Shown here: one piece after another, positions 1-9,561 of the stretch
Numbering within the stretch: position 1 is the first letter of the stretch
How the letters are laid out: each line of letters begins with the position of its first letter
Source of the DNA: Diadema setosum
Lineage: Eukaryota > Echinodermata > Echinoidea > Diadematoida > Diadematidae
Length of the DNA stretch: 64,000 nt
Assembly (NCBI RefSeq): GCF_964275005.1
Contig: NC_092694.1
Location: 32,686,967-32,750,966 of the forward strand
Direction: 5' to 3'
Position numbers and translations under genes: made by a program
Notes under the pieces: model-generated
Told to the model about the DNA's origin: nothing
The model's database searches: none
The model's input: the letters and a program-made list of their open reading frames with translations, nothing else

Positions 1-384
1 GAAGTATGATGAACGAAGTTACTATTGTATGTTATGTATTGCTGCTGCTTTTGTACAGAGTGCTTGCTCCAAATACGAGCCCTCGCGCACGCACACATAA
101 TCATTCACAAAGACACAGACAGGGAAAGACTGAGGACAGGAAATGTTATTTTTGCATTGAATAAAGCAATCCAGATCTAACCATGCATGGATCTCCATGA
201 TAAAAAAAAAAAAAAAAAATCATAAATGTCAGCTTCAGAATTAAAAATAACCGCATTTACAATAATAATCATCCCTATCATGATGTTCAAACTTTCCATA
301 TAATTTTGTGTGTTTGTCTAGTTATTTTCAAGTTCCCCTATGTACATCTTTGATATAATCTTACGACTCTCGAAATTGGGTCAA

Positions 385-916
385 AAGGAAACCAACACCC
401 AAAGAGCAATGTGGATTGGGTGAAAGCAGCAACATTAGTAAAACACATCAGTGAAAGTCTGAAGAAAATAAAAAAGTAGATGCAAAAGTTATGAATTCTT
501 AAAATTTTGGTGTTGCAATGACTGGATAAGGAGACTACTAGAGTTTATGACGTCATGTGTGGACAATAAAGAAAATAAAAGAATTCCAAAAAAATTCATA
601 TTTCATGAAATTATACATTATATGAACTTAGTGCTGACGTATCATTCACCCTACTTTCTGAAAGAGGTAAATCAAGTGGTCTTTCATTGAGGTAGAAAAG
701 TGAAAATATGTTAAATTTTCTTTGTTTTTGTCCACAAATAATGTCATAAACTGGAGTATTCTCCTTATCCAGTCATTACAAAACCAAAGCTTAAAAAAAA
801 ATATCATAACTTTTGAATCGATTGTCCGATTTTCCTCAAACTCCCTGATGTGTTCTTATCTGTAATATTGCTGCTTTCATTCAATCTACATTCTTGCTCT
901 TTGGGTTTTGATTTCC
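385..916. repeat. TTAA-type inverted-repeat MITE, family A
   Basis: The two ends are inverted copies of one sequence. The left arm reads AACACCCAAAGAGCAATGTG and the right arm ends with its near complement. The right flank is TTAA and the left flank is TCAA, a one-base change from TTAA, as expected for an old TTAA-targeting element (piggyBac/Kolobok-like). Related copies lie at 21005-21562, 22321-26024 (split) and 46202-46783. No coding capacity was seen. Confidence 0.75.
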
Positions 917-1061
917 TTAAAGTCCCCTCCCCCCCCCCCCCCTACCCTCATGGACCACGCCATGTGAGGAATGTCATATGTATAACGTACACGAATCTTT
1001 TGCTTATGAAAAAAAAAAACACACCAACATCAACAGCAAGGTAGTTTCGTACCAAAAACCG

Positions 1062-1260
1062 TTAAGAAGCCAACATATTTCCATTTATATCATTCCATGG
1101 GATTGCGCGGACGTGATATTCGAATGGAGCGAGTGTTGTGTGGGACCTGGCCTTCGTCGTAGGTGGCAGGCTTCCCTCTGGAAGGCGAAAATGAAAGTGA
1201 AGAACAAGTACAGGAAAAGTTCGACTTTCACGAGCTGCTCGCCGATACACTTCCGACGCC
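1062..1260 (-). pseudogene. P450 exon 3 relic (heme-loop exon)
   Basis: Read on the minus strand, the segment begins with RRKCIGEQL, the cysteine ligand motif of P450s. After a short deletion that changes frame it continues as HFRLPEGSLPPT and ends like the other paralogues (FEYHVRAIPW). The base pair before the exon is AT where the intact paralogues have AG, so splicing would fail. It is most similar to exon 3 of the gene at 9356-9561. Confidence 0.8.
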
Positions 1261-1369
1261 ATACAGAATTCAAACAAAGGGATTCGATAAAGTACGTTAC
1301 TGCATCGCACACACATACACGCACACACACCCATACATACACTCACACTGGGTCGAATGCATAAACGCT

Positions 1370-1610
1370 AGCAATTGCTTGTGCTAGCCTTTTACTCGAA
1401 TCCGTATGCATAAAAAAACAAGCAATATTGCTTGCGAGCAGAAGCTTTTGCTAGCAAGCACAAGCAATTGCTTGCTGCCCGCAAGCAATTGCTTAGAGAC
1501 CAAGCATTTGCTTAAAAACGTATGCATAAAACATACCTTTTGTTAGTTCTTGCTAGCAATTGCTTGCGATTTTCCAAGCTCTGTAAAATGAGCTTGAGCT
1601 TTTGCTTAAC
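1370..1610. repeat. Subterminal CAAGCAATTGCTTG repeats, left side
   Basis: At least five imperfect copies of the palindrome CAAGCAATTGCTTG or its half (GCTTTTGCT, AAGCATTTGCTT) are packed in about 240 bases. The same motif is packed again at 4150-4305 near the other end of the element. Subterminal repeats of this kind serve as transposase binding sites in CACTA-type elements; that role is inferred here. Confidence 0.7.
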
Positions 1611-2730
1611 CGGAACGTACCCTTTTAAGTATCCTTTTCATATTTATGAAAGAAAGACCACACTTGTGAAGGAGTGGTATAAATCTACAAGAAATTACTC
1701 ATAAGTAGTGTAAGAAACTTTTTCATTTCAACAACAGGAATTTCCAGTGGTTAGCACGCAAAATGTGATGAAAAACAGGTAGGATGTCTGACTTCGGTGG
1801 AGAGCAAGGAGACCTCTCTCCGCGTGCGATCTGGCAGATCCGGGGTACTGTAAGCTGCAGTGATGGGAATCAGCCAGTAATACGTGTGTGTGTATATAGA
1901 TGTGTGTGTATGTGTCTGTGTGTGCATTCATACCTCTTCTGCTATGTCAGGAAATGTTTCCATACAGACATTAGTCCATGGGCCAAGAGGCGAAAAATTG
2001 GTTATTGGTACCATCTCAGGTGGCAATACCTTTTTGGTGTCATGTTGTTTGTTGGGCATAGATATGCTTATCAAGCTATGATAGCATTTCCAAATGAGTA
2101 GCTTAGTCCTAATAAATGAATTTTTAACCAATTTGGTCTCGTTTTTATATCCCTATATTTCTGAATCGAGGCTAACCGCTATAGAAACAAGAGCACGGTC
2201 TTCTGTATGTCCATGGAGCTCATGGTATGTCCACAGGTGCTCTGTTGTAAACGCGGTGCGCTTAGTATTTATTCAAGGCGGCGAAGGGAATATCCAAATA
2301 GTGATGCTGTCCAGAGCTAAACGCGGTGCGTTTAGTCTTTATTCAAGACGGCGAAAGGAATATCCAAAGCCTATGATACAGTGTATATCCCTTTATCTAA
2401 AAAACAAAAAAAAAAAGCAATTCCTCGTGGATTTTGCCGTATTTTTGATTATTCATCATTTTCCGGTGAAAACGCTGAGGTGAAAACACTAATGCCACGC
2501 CAATGTAGCTTTATTTCCATCAAACAATGAACCGGTACACTACAATACGTAATAATAAATACTATTGTAAATGAGCAGAGTGATTTTGTTTAAAACTGAT
2601 GTATTTGTTGAGAGGATAGTATAAAAACAGTATAGATAATTCCTTTTATTAGTAACTTTAGATATGATAACGGTACATTGTTTTTTTTTTTTTTGCAGTG
2701 TTTACCAGAACTGATATTGTTGTTAATCAG

Positions 2731-2731
2731 A

Positions 2732-2767
<36 letters not shown>
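2731..2767. repeat. (CA)n microsatellite
   Basis: An uninterrupted AC-dinucleotide run of about 36 bases within the CACTG-ended element. Confidence 0.9.
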
Positions 2768-2773
<6 letters not shown>

Positions 2774-4820
2774 GAAACAATACTCCCTATCGCATATAGC
2801 TCTCCGAATCTGAACGCCTGTGGCGCTCTAATTTTCTTACCTTAATTCTTGGGACAGTAACTTCCGGTTTCATGCGTGCGAGCTAGCTGATCGATGCGCT
2901 ACCGGCACCCATGTTTTTTTCCGTGCATGGAAACGCTATGGGACATTATTCATCGTGCATCGTGATTGTCAGCCAAGGCAGCCGGCGCCGCGGCATGGCG
3001 AGCATGGTTCGAAGAAAATGCAGTCAACTGTGGAGAGCAGGTACACGCGCAGAGAGCAGGCCCATAGCGTTTCCATGTACGGAAAAAATATTCGCGGCCT
3101 GTGCATGTGGTGCACCTCTACTGCTCGGAGCACGGATATTTGTCCACTTTTTTTCCTTTTAGCATCATCAGAAGTACACTCTGCTGCCTCACAGAAAAAT
3201 CCCATGGTGTAATGGATAGTTATATTCGGGAAATAAACAAACTAAAGTCAAAACAAATATATTTCTTTGGATCCAAAACAAAGCTTGTAAGTTCGCCTAT
3301 AGAAAAGCACACACGCAAATCAATAACCGGAAGTTACTGTCCCAACCTGAGAGGTTCGATATCGGAGGTATCGAACGATATCACTTGATATCGCCTTGAT
3401 ATCGGCTATATGCGATATGGAGAATTGTCACATAAGTAGTCCATGGGCCAAGACCCGAAAAATGGGTTACTGGTACCACCTGAGGTGGCAAGTTCTAGAT
3501 GTGCATTTTGAAATGGCATTCTATATCCAAGGAATATTATTTTGCCATAAAAGTATAATAGCATTTCCAGAGTATTAGCTTAGTCATAGATTTCAGCCAT
3601 CAACCCGACCAGTGCCAAATATTTTTGACGCTCTTTGACCAAAGACAGGCAGAGTGTGACCTTTGAAAATTTCCACTAGGAATTGTTTTTTGATTGCTTT
3701 TTAGATAAAGGGATATACACTGTATCATTAGCTTTGGATATTCCCTTCGCCGTCTTGAATAAAGACTAAGCGCTGTGGACATCATTACCCTTGGATATTC
3801 CCTTCGCTGCCTTGAAAAAGGCTAAGCGCACCACGTTTACAACAGAACACCTGTGGACATACAGAAGACAGTGCTCTTCTTTCTATAGCGTTTAGTTTCT
3901 ATTCAGAAGTAAAGGGATATAACAGCGAAACCAAACGGGTTAAAAATTCATTTATTAGGACTAAGCTACTCATTTGGAAATGCTATCATAGCTTGATAAG
4001 CATATCTATGCCCGACAAACAAAATGACACTAAAAAGGTTTTGCCACCTCAGATGGTACCAATATCTGGCCTGGCCCATGGACTACATGCCCTTTCAAAT
4101 ACATGCTGCCACACTCGCCTTTGTTCTTGTGTTCGCACAGGCGTGACGTCCCTTTTGTTAAAAACGCAAGCAATTGCTTGTGCGGGACAAGCAAAAGGTA
4201 TTAGCATAAGCACAAGGTTATGCTTAAGCAATTACTTGAACTAGACCTTTTGCTAGACGAGCTTGTGCTTTTGCTTGAAGCAATTGCTTACAAGCAATTG
4301 CTCGTTTTATGCATTCGGCCCACTGTCATGACTGTTCTCTTTAACCTCCTTTTCCCTTTCTGTTAGCTATATCAAATACGTTGAAAATAAATATCATTAT
4401 CTCTTGACGATAAATGCACAATTTAAAGAAAAAAAACAAACAAAAAACAAACAATAGCCTTCTTACGGTTGGTTTCATGAATTTGCAAATGTATTATTGC
4501 CACTGGCTAGTAATATTATAGTCTCAAGTACAAGTTGCGTTGGAGATGTGTTCAACTTCTCATCAACAATGCAAGAGTTGAAACAATTACATTTTTTTCG
4601 GTTTATCGTTTTTATTCCATCTTGTTTTGGTTTTGGATAAAAAACAATGTTTGGCCTCGTGAATTATAGTTGTTATCAATAATATAATTGTAATCTGCTT
4701 AATTTCTTTCTCTAGATATCAATAATCATGTTATGTGTCTAGCTGTTTCTAAAAATCACAAGCAGCTGTGCTTATTATGCACCATATTAATATGATATTA
4801 ATAACAATTATAATAATTTC

Positions 4821-4826
<6 letters not shown>

Positions 4827-4870
<44 letters not shown>
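4827..4870. repeat. (AT)n microsatellite
   Basis: A pure AT dinucleotide run of about 44 bases lying just outside the exon 2 relic of the decayed P450. Confidence 0.95.
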
Positions 4871-4873
<3 letters not shown>

Positions 4874-4887
4874 TAATAATAATTAAC

Positions 4888-5340
4888 CTGATTATTCTCC
4901 TTGTATAGGAATCTCTATGGATTAAATTGGTCAGGGTTCTCCCATAGACTTGGGTTGTCATGGACGGCCCATATGATGTTGGGAATAATTACCTTACCCT
5001 TTGGAATGTCGTAGCCTCCAAGAACAGCATCTTTGATGGCGCCTGTGGTACTCCCAAGGAAGTGATGGATGTTATCCACTGGATCTCGCGAAGCGTCGCT
5101 TCTGTATGCGGTAACATTTTCCTGTCTAGAAGACTAGACATCCGGTCTCGCCCAACCTGCTCACCTAGCTCCATCTGAACCCTTTTCTGCACTTCTAAAT
5201 TATTCAGCATGTAAAGGAGACTCCATTTAAGCGTATGAGGTGATCTCGGTACCAGCGACAAAAAGATCTCCCACGGCCTTAAGAAGGTTCTCTTCACTGA
5301 AGAAATGTTTACACGGCTTTTCATTCTCCGCCTCCTTCAT
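4888..5340 (-). pseudogene. P450 exon 2 relic, 3' part
   Basis: Minus-strand translation gives LKWSLLYMLNNLEVQKRVQM, then a K-helix region in which the ExxR arginine has become Trp (EIQW), then PQAPSK. The DNA below 5000 continues the match through the DPDLWENPDQFNPERF region in other frames. Similarity to 10590-11040 of the intact gene is obvious. The Glu-Thr-Thr oxygen-binding motif is no longer readable. It ends exactly where the inverted-repeat element at 5341 begins. Confidence 0.85.
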
Positions 5341-6065
5341 CAAGGAGGTTGAAGAGATGGAGTAACAACAGAGTTATTCCTTTTGATCTATGTTCAAAGC
5401 CGTCGCTCAAAAATATTTGAAGCATGTGCCAAACAGGATCTGCCGCGCCGACACGAAGACAATTGACTTGTGTCTCATAATAATCACCAGCCACTTTCAA
5501 AGGAAGATGTGATGGTAATTACTTTTCGCTATCCTTTCTTATAAAAGGTAGGTGGTACAGACACGAGGATGCGCGAACAGAAATTGAGGAAAAATGCTGA
5601 AATGAAGATGAAAATTACTCGACTGGGCATATGCGGGCACTAATCTGATATATCTATCAATAAAGAATTATACTTGAAGATTATTCCATATTACTTTTAA
5701 TTGGGGAAATTAAGCTGAAAAGTGATAAAACCGGCTTTCCCAGGATGTACAGTTTTAAACAATTTCACATGATACAGCTCTGATTTACACTTTTGTGCAA
5801 ATTTCTGGACGGAATTGACTTTTGTTTTACATGCTTTATGATTAAGCGAAATTTTATTTCATTTAATAAATAAATAATCAAAATATGGCCAACATTATGA
5901 TAACGTTCAAAATAAATATTCAGATTGCTCAGCAAGACGGCTGCTTGGAACATCGATCATCAAAGGCACAAGTGCACCGGTGGAATTCTTTTGTACATCA
6001 ATAGAAATCTGACAACTGTTTGAATGATTACAGCCAGTTGGAACTCCATGTATAAAACCTCCTTG
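5341..6065. mobile_element. 725-bp TIR element (hAT- or P-like, 7-bp target duplication)
   Basis: The ends are CAAGGAGGTT and its inverse, with the inverted match continuing as ATGGAGT to about base 24. The flanks CCTTCAT (5334-5340) and CTTTCAT (6066-6072) agree at six of seven bases. Removing it restores continuity of the P450 exon 2 relic. A sister copy with the same ends and interior is at 28786-29458, where the target duplication is a perfect GTTTCAT. No coding capacity is seen. The superfamily is uncertain because 7 bp is between the usual classes. Confidence 0.8.
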
Positions 6066-6072
6066 CTTTCAT

Positions 6073-6265
6073 CAGGTCGACGTACATATTGTGTAATATG
6101 AACAAAACATGACGCAATTATACGAGACGTGTATTCGCTGTTTATTTTTCTCACCAACGAATGGACGTACTAGGTGTTACAATAAACATTTCCCACTTTT
6201 GATCCTTAATATTTCAAAAAACTATATCAGATGGCACTGACATTGATGTGAGCAATGGCTGAATA
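6073..6265 (-). pseudogene. P450 exon 2 relic, continuation beyond the insertion
   Basis: The stretch beginning ATCAGGTCGACGTACAT resembles 11030-11230 of the intact gene (the region encoding the F-G loop and the residues before it): the segments around the conserved ACATGACGCA and GTGTATTC align. The match weakens beyond 6200 and its end is approximate. Confidence 0.6.
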
Positions 6266-6358
6266 GTATACAATTTTGTTGGCGGCAATTTCAGTTTCAG
6301 TTTTATTAAATTAAACATTAATTTTTCAGTTAGATTTCAGATTTTGCTCTATTTTTAA

Positions 6359-6773
6359 CCCTCTGTACAAAACTTTAACTTTGCACAGAACTCAATTGGT
6401 GTGTATGGGAGTGCGTAGTTGACACCCAGACAATGGCCCTGAACAATGACCAAGATTTGAATGCTCTATTGTTTATTCATGATAAATTCCACTATCACAG
6501 CTAGTCTTTATTCATTTTGAAATGTGGTGTATGCAAGCACATGGACGCATGCGCTTACTTTTTTCATGTGCATGCATTTCACCCTTTGCTAGGAATTCAG
6601 ACTAGCAGTGCCCAGTGGGCAATCCATCATGAATAATTAATAAAGCATTCATGTGCCTTGGAGCAGCGCTCTGAACAGGTGGTATCCAGGTATATTGTTC
6701 AGGGTCATTGTAAGTACACACTCACATACACATCATTAGTTCCTGTGTTAAAGTTCTGGTTTCGTACAGAGGG
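6359..6773. repeat. TTAA-type inverted-repeat MITE, 415 bp
   Basis: The ends are CCCTCTGTAC and GTACAGAGGG, with inverted similarity extending about 170 bases inward, and TTAA on both sides (6355-6358 and 6774-6777). The ends are unlike family A, so this is a separate TTAA family. Confidence 0.8.
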
Positions 6774-7010
6774 TTAAGATGTGACCAAAAACTGAAATTA
6801 ATCATGGATTTCATGAAACTGATCTAGGTTTTCATATTCAAATCACCTCCAAGTAAATTATACACGATTCAGCTATTACTCATATCAATGACAGTTTTGT
6901 CTGATATAGAGTTCTAGTTTTCGAGCTATTAAGCATCAAAAGTAGGGAATGTTTTTTGGTAACTTTTGCTAAACTAACAGTACTCCGACACATAGAATGA
7001 AAGGCCAATA

Positions 7011-7314
7011 AGGGAGTTCACGGTTGCGATTTGCGCATGTGCAAAATAAAGGTCAAATGAGAATGTTTGTGTATTTGCCATTGACTTTCAAACGAAAAGA
7101 ATCCTCAGGCAAGTCACCTTGTTAGAACGCACAGGTGAAAGGGATTCATCAATAATGTTTAACAAAAGCTGCACACCCATTTCACTGACATTGATTACAA
7201 AGGTGGCATGCTTCAACAAGAAAATGCTCTGTCACAGGTCCTTTCCATGTTATTTGAAAGTCTGTGGTGTAGGGGTCAAAATTTAATGAGACATGCGCTA
7301 ACCATGAACTCCCT
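7011..7314. repeat. TA-flanked inverted-repeat MITE, 304 bp
   Basis: The ends AGGGAGTTCACGGTT and the inverse of AGGGAGTTCATGGTT are flanked by TA on both sides (7009-7010, 7315-7316), the target of Tc1/mariner transposases. GCGCATGT also recurs in inverse near both ends. No ORF. Confidence 0.7.
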
Positions 7315-7316
7315 TA

Positions 7317-7620
7317 TTGACGAAAGAGAGAGAGAGAGAGAAAGGGAGATTGCCAGATTTGGCGGGACAATCATAATTCTTTAGATTACATTCACTAGAC
7401 CGTATTCATAACAATCCTGTACAATATCAAAGCCTGCTGATTAATTATACCAAAAATATATTATTATTACGTTATTTTTATATCAGGGATATTTCTCAAA
7501 GTACTGTATCTCCAAACATCTCAACATTGGAAACATTGAAAAACTAAAAAAAAAAAATACACACACACTCATGTCGCATCAAAAAGTTAATATTAAAAAG
7601 AATATGTATATATATATTAC

Positions 7621-7651
<31 letters not shown>

Positions 7652-8972
7652 CATATATATATAAGTGTTGTCAACAGCATCACCTTCATACCTTTACAAT
7701 ACCATAACTAAAATTACATTATTGTATAACGCTCTACGAACTATGTGGTTGTTTCACAGCGCTTAACATCACATTTAAATTTGAATTCGAATTCGAATTT
7801 GAATTTGAATTCATTTTCCACTGCCATGACATCATGAACAATGAACATGATACATAACATTAACAAACAAATAAAAATGCAAATTACATAAACGGTTGAA
7901 AATGAAATGACATTATGAATGGCAAATGGTGGATCTCCAGAAAGTAACGATCTTTTATATATCGCAACTGTTATACAAACACTCAAACACTGTTTTGATT
8001 TAGGTTTTATTTCAAACAATATATTACAAGTGTACCACAATTTCTCCTTACATTTCCTATCATTACTTTTATTTCAGATTAAGTTTTCTACTACAGCCTC
8101 AAAAAAATGTTCCCCTTTTTTTGTTATCAACTGTAAACATCTATTAACGTCAATAAGTCTGGATGATTCTTTATCAACTTGTCCCCGCTTTGAAAGTTAG
8201 CATACAATAATGTAAACATATTACCTCGCTAGCACCCATAGTACAGAAGCTTAAGTGCAATACAACTACAATTCCATTTCAAATTTACTTTATTGAACTA
8301 AAAAAAAAAAGAATGAGTGAAATGAAATTATTTTGGGAAACTTTACATATTACAATCATGTCCAGGTTTTGCACTATTATGACGTCAAGGACACACAATT
8401 TTCCCTTTAATATTGTGCATCATAGTATTCATTTTCTGACTCGGTCGATGACTACAAACAGAAAATAATGACAATGATTATCATGACTACATTAGCAAAT
8501 AAATGTATGAATATAACTATAGAGCAGCGCTTAGTTATTGCAGAACAATAACAGTGGTGAGAGGGATACAAGCTTTTTCTTTGTTATTTCATATCGAATG
8601 AGAAACCTTTATTGAAAATCATTTCATGTACACTAGTGAGGACAAAATCACCTAATTTGATTTGCATGCATCGTGCATGTGTTACGCCGCAGCGGCCTTT
8701 AATATTATTTTGGTAACGTGCGTAATTCCTGTGACTCCAGTGTTTCAATTAAAATCATCTGCGCTACCTAACAAACTGGACTTCCAAGGCGACAAATCAG
8801 TAAAATTTAAGTTTGTCATATGCTTTCAAATTGGACTCCTAATTACCTTTTACTTCAAATACCAAGTTTTCAGCATACATAAAAAAAGAAAAGAAAACTC
8901 AAGATGTTATAAAAACAGCACACCGATGTCAATGGATATCAAATGGCAGATGCATACTTGTTTTTTGCAGAT
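7317..8972. other. AT-rich intergenic stretch, nothing recognised
   Basis: Contains a (GA)n run (7325-7342), a (TA)n run (7605-7665) and a short GAATTC/GAATTT repeat near 7780-7810. No convincing exon, RNA gene or inverted-repeat element was found. A TTTATT at 8609-8614 could be a distant poly(A) signal for the minus-strand P450. Confidence 0.6.
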
Positions 8973-9292
8973 GTGACCGCGCATCACGAAACCAACAAAA
9001 AGTCGCACCCCCTAATTTAACATGAGAATTCAAAATAGGTGAATCTGGTCAACCTTGTCAATCTTGATAAATCGCTGGAATCAACCCTATACTTCAGAGC
9101 CTTTTTTTTTTTATCAGTATACACACTTTTGCAGAGTGTGTGCTTTCTTTCCAAGATTTAGATAGGTTGAGAACGTTCATTTCAATAGACGTATACAATT
9201 TTTAAAGCTTGCAGTCTGCTCTTTCAGAATCTGCTGTGAACTAAAAAATCTATGTCTGGCGACTATTTTGCTGGCTTTTGTGATGCAGGAGC
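8973..9292. repeat. GTGACC-ended MITE, short copy
   Basis: The left end is GTGACCGCGCATCACGAAAC and AAAAAGTCGC follows. The right end carries the inverse (GTCTGGCGACTATTTTG, then TGATGCAGGAGCGCA). The same family appears at 33214-33897 and 44117-44806. This copy is about 320 bases, half their length, so it is an internally deleted derivative. The right boundary is approximate. Confidence 0.6.
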
Positions 9293-9355
9293 GCATATTT
9301 TTAAAGGAAGGAATAAGAGAACACCTTATCGCTTCCTTCCTATTGACCAATAATG

Positions 9356-9561
9356 TTACTTGGCAAAATTCTTATTATCATCTTCGCGAGGGATTGCACA
9401 CATGGAATACTCGACTGGCGAGAGGGTGGCGTTGCATTTTGCCTTCATCGTTGGTGGCGTGCTTCCTTCGGGTATCCTCAGGTGAAATTGATGTAAGATG
9501 TGTGTCAGAAAGAGGAAGAGTTCGACTCTGGCTAATTGCTCACCGATACACTTTCGACGTC
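9356..9561 (-). CDS. P450 (minus-strand gene) exon 3
   Basis: Begins after acceptor cattgcag with GACGTCGAAAGTG, completing GRRKCIGEQLA with the heme-ligating Cys. It ends at TAA (9356-9358), giving 67 residues after the split glycine. Confidence 0.92.

Larger units (their letters stand above)
1346..4325. mobile_element. CACTG-ended foldback DNA element (CACTA/Chapaev-like), non-autonomous
   Basis: The left end is CACTGGGTCGAATGCATAAA and the right end is the inverse of CAGTGGGCCGAATGCATAAA, flanked by TCA on both sides (possible 3-bp target duplication). Inside each end are clustered palindromic CAAGCAATTGCTTG motifs (1370-1600 and 4150-4305). Next come inverted arms of roughly 450 bases (about 1973-2450 and 3655-4085). 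The centre carries another inverted pair (2851-2870 and 3326-3345, GGGACAGTAACTTCCGG) that suggests a smaller nested element. CACT(A/G) ends plus subterminal repeats and a 3-bp duplication fit the CACTA or Chapaev groups. No transposase ORF is visible, so it depends on another element for movement. The superfamily call is tentative. Confidence 0.7.
1062..6265 (-). pseudogene. Decayed cytochrome P450 (CYP2 clan) gene, interrupted by transposons
   Basis: This is a broken paralogue of the P450 at 9356-14598. The exon 3 remnant lies at 1062-1260. The exon 2 remnant lies at 4888-5340 and resumes at about 6073-6265. Order and strand match the intact gene. A 2.98-kb CACTG-ended element (1346-4325) occupies the former intron 2, and a 725-bp inverted-repeat element (5341-6065) sits inside exon 2. 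No exon 1 was recognised. Sequence homology is clear but the reading frame is lost in several places and the exon 3 acceptor AG is gone, so it cannot make a working enzyme. The boundary near 6265 is approximate because similarity fades there. Confidence 0.85.

Noticed and set aside
1062-1346. A working terminal P450 exon
   Set aside because: The frame changes after VELFLYLF, the acceptor AG is missing and the partner exon 2 is broken.
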